Shown one piece after another: positions 42,401-45,400 of a DNA stretch of 64,000 bases (the first letter of the stretch is position 1; each line of letters opens with the position of its first letter). The stretch is from Archivesica marissinica (lineage: Eukaryota; Mollusca; Bivalvia; Venerida; Vesicomyidae). The stretch lies in contig CM026398.1 of NCBI GenBank assembly GCA_014843695.1, forward strand, positions 48,945,579-49,009,578. The letters are read 5' to 3'. The notes below the pieces were generated by a model that was not told the origin of the DNA, did not search any database, and saw nothing but the letters and a program-made list of their open reading frames with translations. The translations under genes and the position numbers were made by a program.

Positions 42401-45400
42401 GTAACTGTGTGTAAATATGTGTGACTGCATGGAAATATGTGTGACTGTGTGTAAATATGTGTGACTGCATGGAAATATGTGTGACTGCATGGAAATATGT
42501 GTGACTTTGTGTAAATATGTGTGACTGTGGAAATATGTGTGACTGCGTGTAAATATGTGAAAATATGTGTGACTGTGTGGAAATATGTGTGACTGCGTGT
42601 AAATATGTGTGACTGCATGTAAATATGTGTGACTGCGTGGAAATATGTGTGACTTTGTGTAAATATGTGTGACTGCGTGTAAATATGTGTGACTGTTTAT
42701 AAATATGTGTGACTGTGTATAAATATGTGTGACTGTGTGTAAATATGTGTGACTGTGTATAAATATGTGTGACTGTGTGTAAATATGTGTGACTTTGTGT
42801 AAATATGTGTGACTGTGTGTAAATATGTGTGACTGTGTGTAAATATGTGTGACTGTGTGGAAATATGTGTGACTTTGTGTAAATATGTGTGACTGTGTAT
42901 AAATATGTGTGTCTGTGTGGAAATATGTGTGACTTTGTGTAAATATGTGTGACTGTGTAAATATGTGTGACTGTGTAAATATGTGTGACTGTGTGTAAAT
43001 ATGTGTGACTTTGTGTAAATATGTGTGACTGTGTGTAAATATGTGTGACTATGTGTAAATATGTGTAAATATGTGTGACTGTGTATAAATATGGGTGACT
43101 GTGTATAAATATGTGTGACTATGTGTGACTGTGTGGAAATATGTGTGACTTTGTGTAAATATGTGTGACTATGTGTAAATATGTGTGACTGTGTATAAAT
43201 ATGTGTGACTGTGTATAAATATGTGTGACTGTGACTGTGTAAATATGTGTGACTGCGTGGAAATATGTGTGACTGTGTGGAAATATGTGAAAATATGTGT
43301 GACTGTGTGGAAATATATGTGACTGCATGTAAATATGTGTGACTGCGTGAAAATATGTGTGACTGTGTGGAAATATGTGTGACTGCATGTAAATATGTGA
43401 AAATATGTGTGACTGTGTGGAAATATGTGTGACTGCATGTAAATATGTGTGACTGTGTATAAATATGTGTGACTGTGTATAAATATGTGTGACTGTGTAT
43501 AAATATGTGTGACTGTGTGGAAATATGTGTGACTGCGTGTAAATATATGTGACTGCGTGTAAATCTGTGTGACTTTGTGTAAATATGTGTGACTGTGTAT
43601 AAATATGTGTGACTGTGTATAAATATGTGTGACTGTGTATAAATATGTGACTGTGTGTAAATATGTGTGACTGCATGTAAATATGTGTGAGACTGTGTAT
43701 AAATATGTGTGACTGTGTATAAATATGTGTGACTGTGTATAAATATGTGTGACTGTGTGTAAATATGTGTGACTGCGTGTAAATATGTGTGAGACTGTGT
43801 ATAAATATGTGTGACTGTGTATAAATATGTGTGACTGCATGTAAATATGTGTGAGACTGTGTATAAATATGTGCGACTGTGTATAAATATGTGTGACTGT
43901 GAATAAATATGTGTGACTGCGTGTAAATATGTGTGACTGTTTATAAATATGTGTGACTGTGTATAAATATGTGTGACTGTGTGTAAATATGTGTGACTGT
44001 GTATAAATATGTGTGACTGTGTGTAAATATGTGTGACTTTGTGTAAATATGTGTGACTGTGTGTAAATATGTGTGACTGTGTGTAAATATGTGTGACTGT
44101 GTGGAAATATGTGTGACTTTGTGTAAATATGTGTGACTGTGTATAAATATGTGTGTCTGTGTGGAAATATGTGTGACTTTGTGTAAATATGTGTGACTGT
44201 GTAAATATGTGTGACTGTGTAAATATGTGTGACTGTGTGTAAATATGTGTGACTTTGTGTAAATATGTGTGACTGTGTGTAAATATGTGTGACTATGTGT
44301 AAATATGTGTAAATATGTGTGACTGTGTATAAATATGGGTGACTGTGTATAAATATGTGTGACTATGTGTGACTGTGTGGAAATATGTGTGACTTTGTGT
44401 AAATATGTGTGACTATGTGTAAATATGTGTGACTGTGTATAAATATGTGTGACTGTGTATAAATATGTGTGACTGTGTGGAAATATGTGTGACTGTGTAT
44501 AAATATGTGTGACTGTGTGTAAATATGTGTGACTATGTGTAAATATGTGTGACTGTGTATAAATATGTGTGACTGTGTATAAATATGTGAGACTGTGTGT
44601 AAATATGTGTGACTTTGTGTAAATATGTGTGACTGTGTGGAAATATGTGTGACTTTGTGTAAATATGTGTGACTATGTGTGACTGTGGAAAAACTAAATA
44701 TGTGTGACTGTGTATAAATATGTGTGACTATGTGTGACTGTGTGGAAATATGTGTGACTTTGTGTAAATATGTGTGACTGTGTGTAAATATGTGTGACTG
44801 TGTAAATATGTGTGACTGTGTATAAATATGTGTGACTGTGTATAAATATGTGTGACTGTGTGTAAATATGTGTGACTTTGTGTAAATATGTGTGACTGTG
44901 TATAAATATGTGTGACTGTGTATAAATATGTGTGACTGTGTGGAAATATGTGTGACTTTGTGTAAATATGTGTGACTATGTGTGACTGTGTGGAAATATG
45001 TGTGACTTTGTATAAATATGTGTGACTGTGTATAAATATGTGTGACTATGTGTGACTGTGTGTAAATATGTGTGACTTTGTGTAAATATGTGTGACTGTG
45101 TGTAAATATGTGTGACTATGTGTAAATATGTGTGACTGTGTGTAAATATGTGTGACTATGTGTAAATATGTGTGACTATGTGTAAATATGTGTGACTGTG
45201 TATAAATATGTGTGACTATGTGTGACTGTGTGGAAATATGTGTGACTTTGTGTAAATATGTGTGACTGTGTGTAAATATGTGTGACTGTGTAAATATGTG
45301 TGACTGTGTATAAATATGTGTGACTGTGTATAAATATGTGTGACTGTGTGTAAATATGTGTGACTTTGTGTAAATATGTGTGACTGTGTATAAATATGTG

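Noticed and set aside
41647..43840. Minus-strand ORFs of 185-323 codons rich in His, Ser and Thr
   Set aside because: All three frames are open because the 20-bp unit has no stop on that strand.
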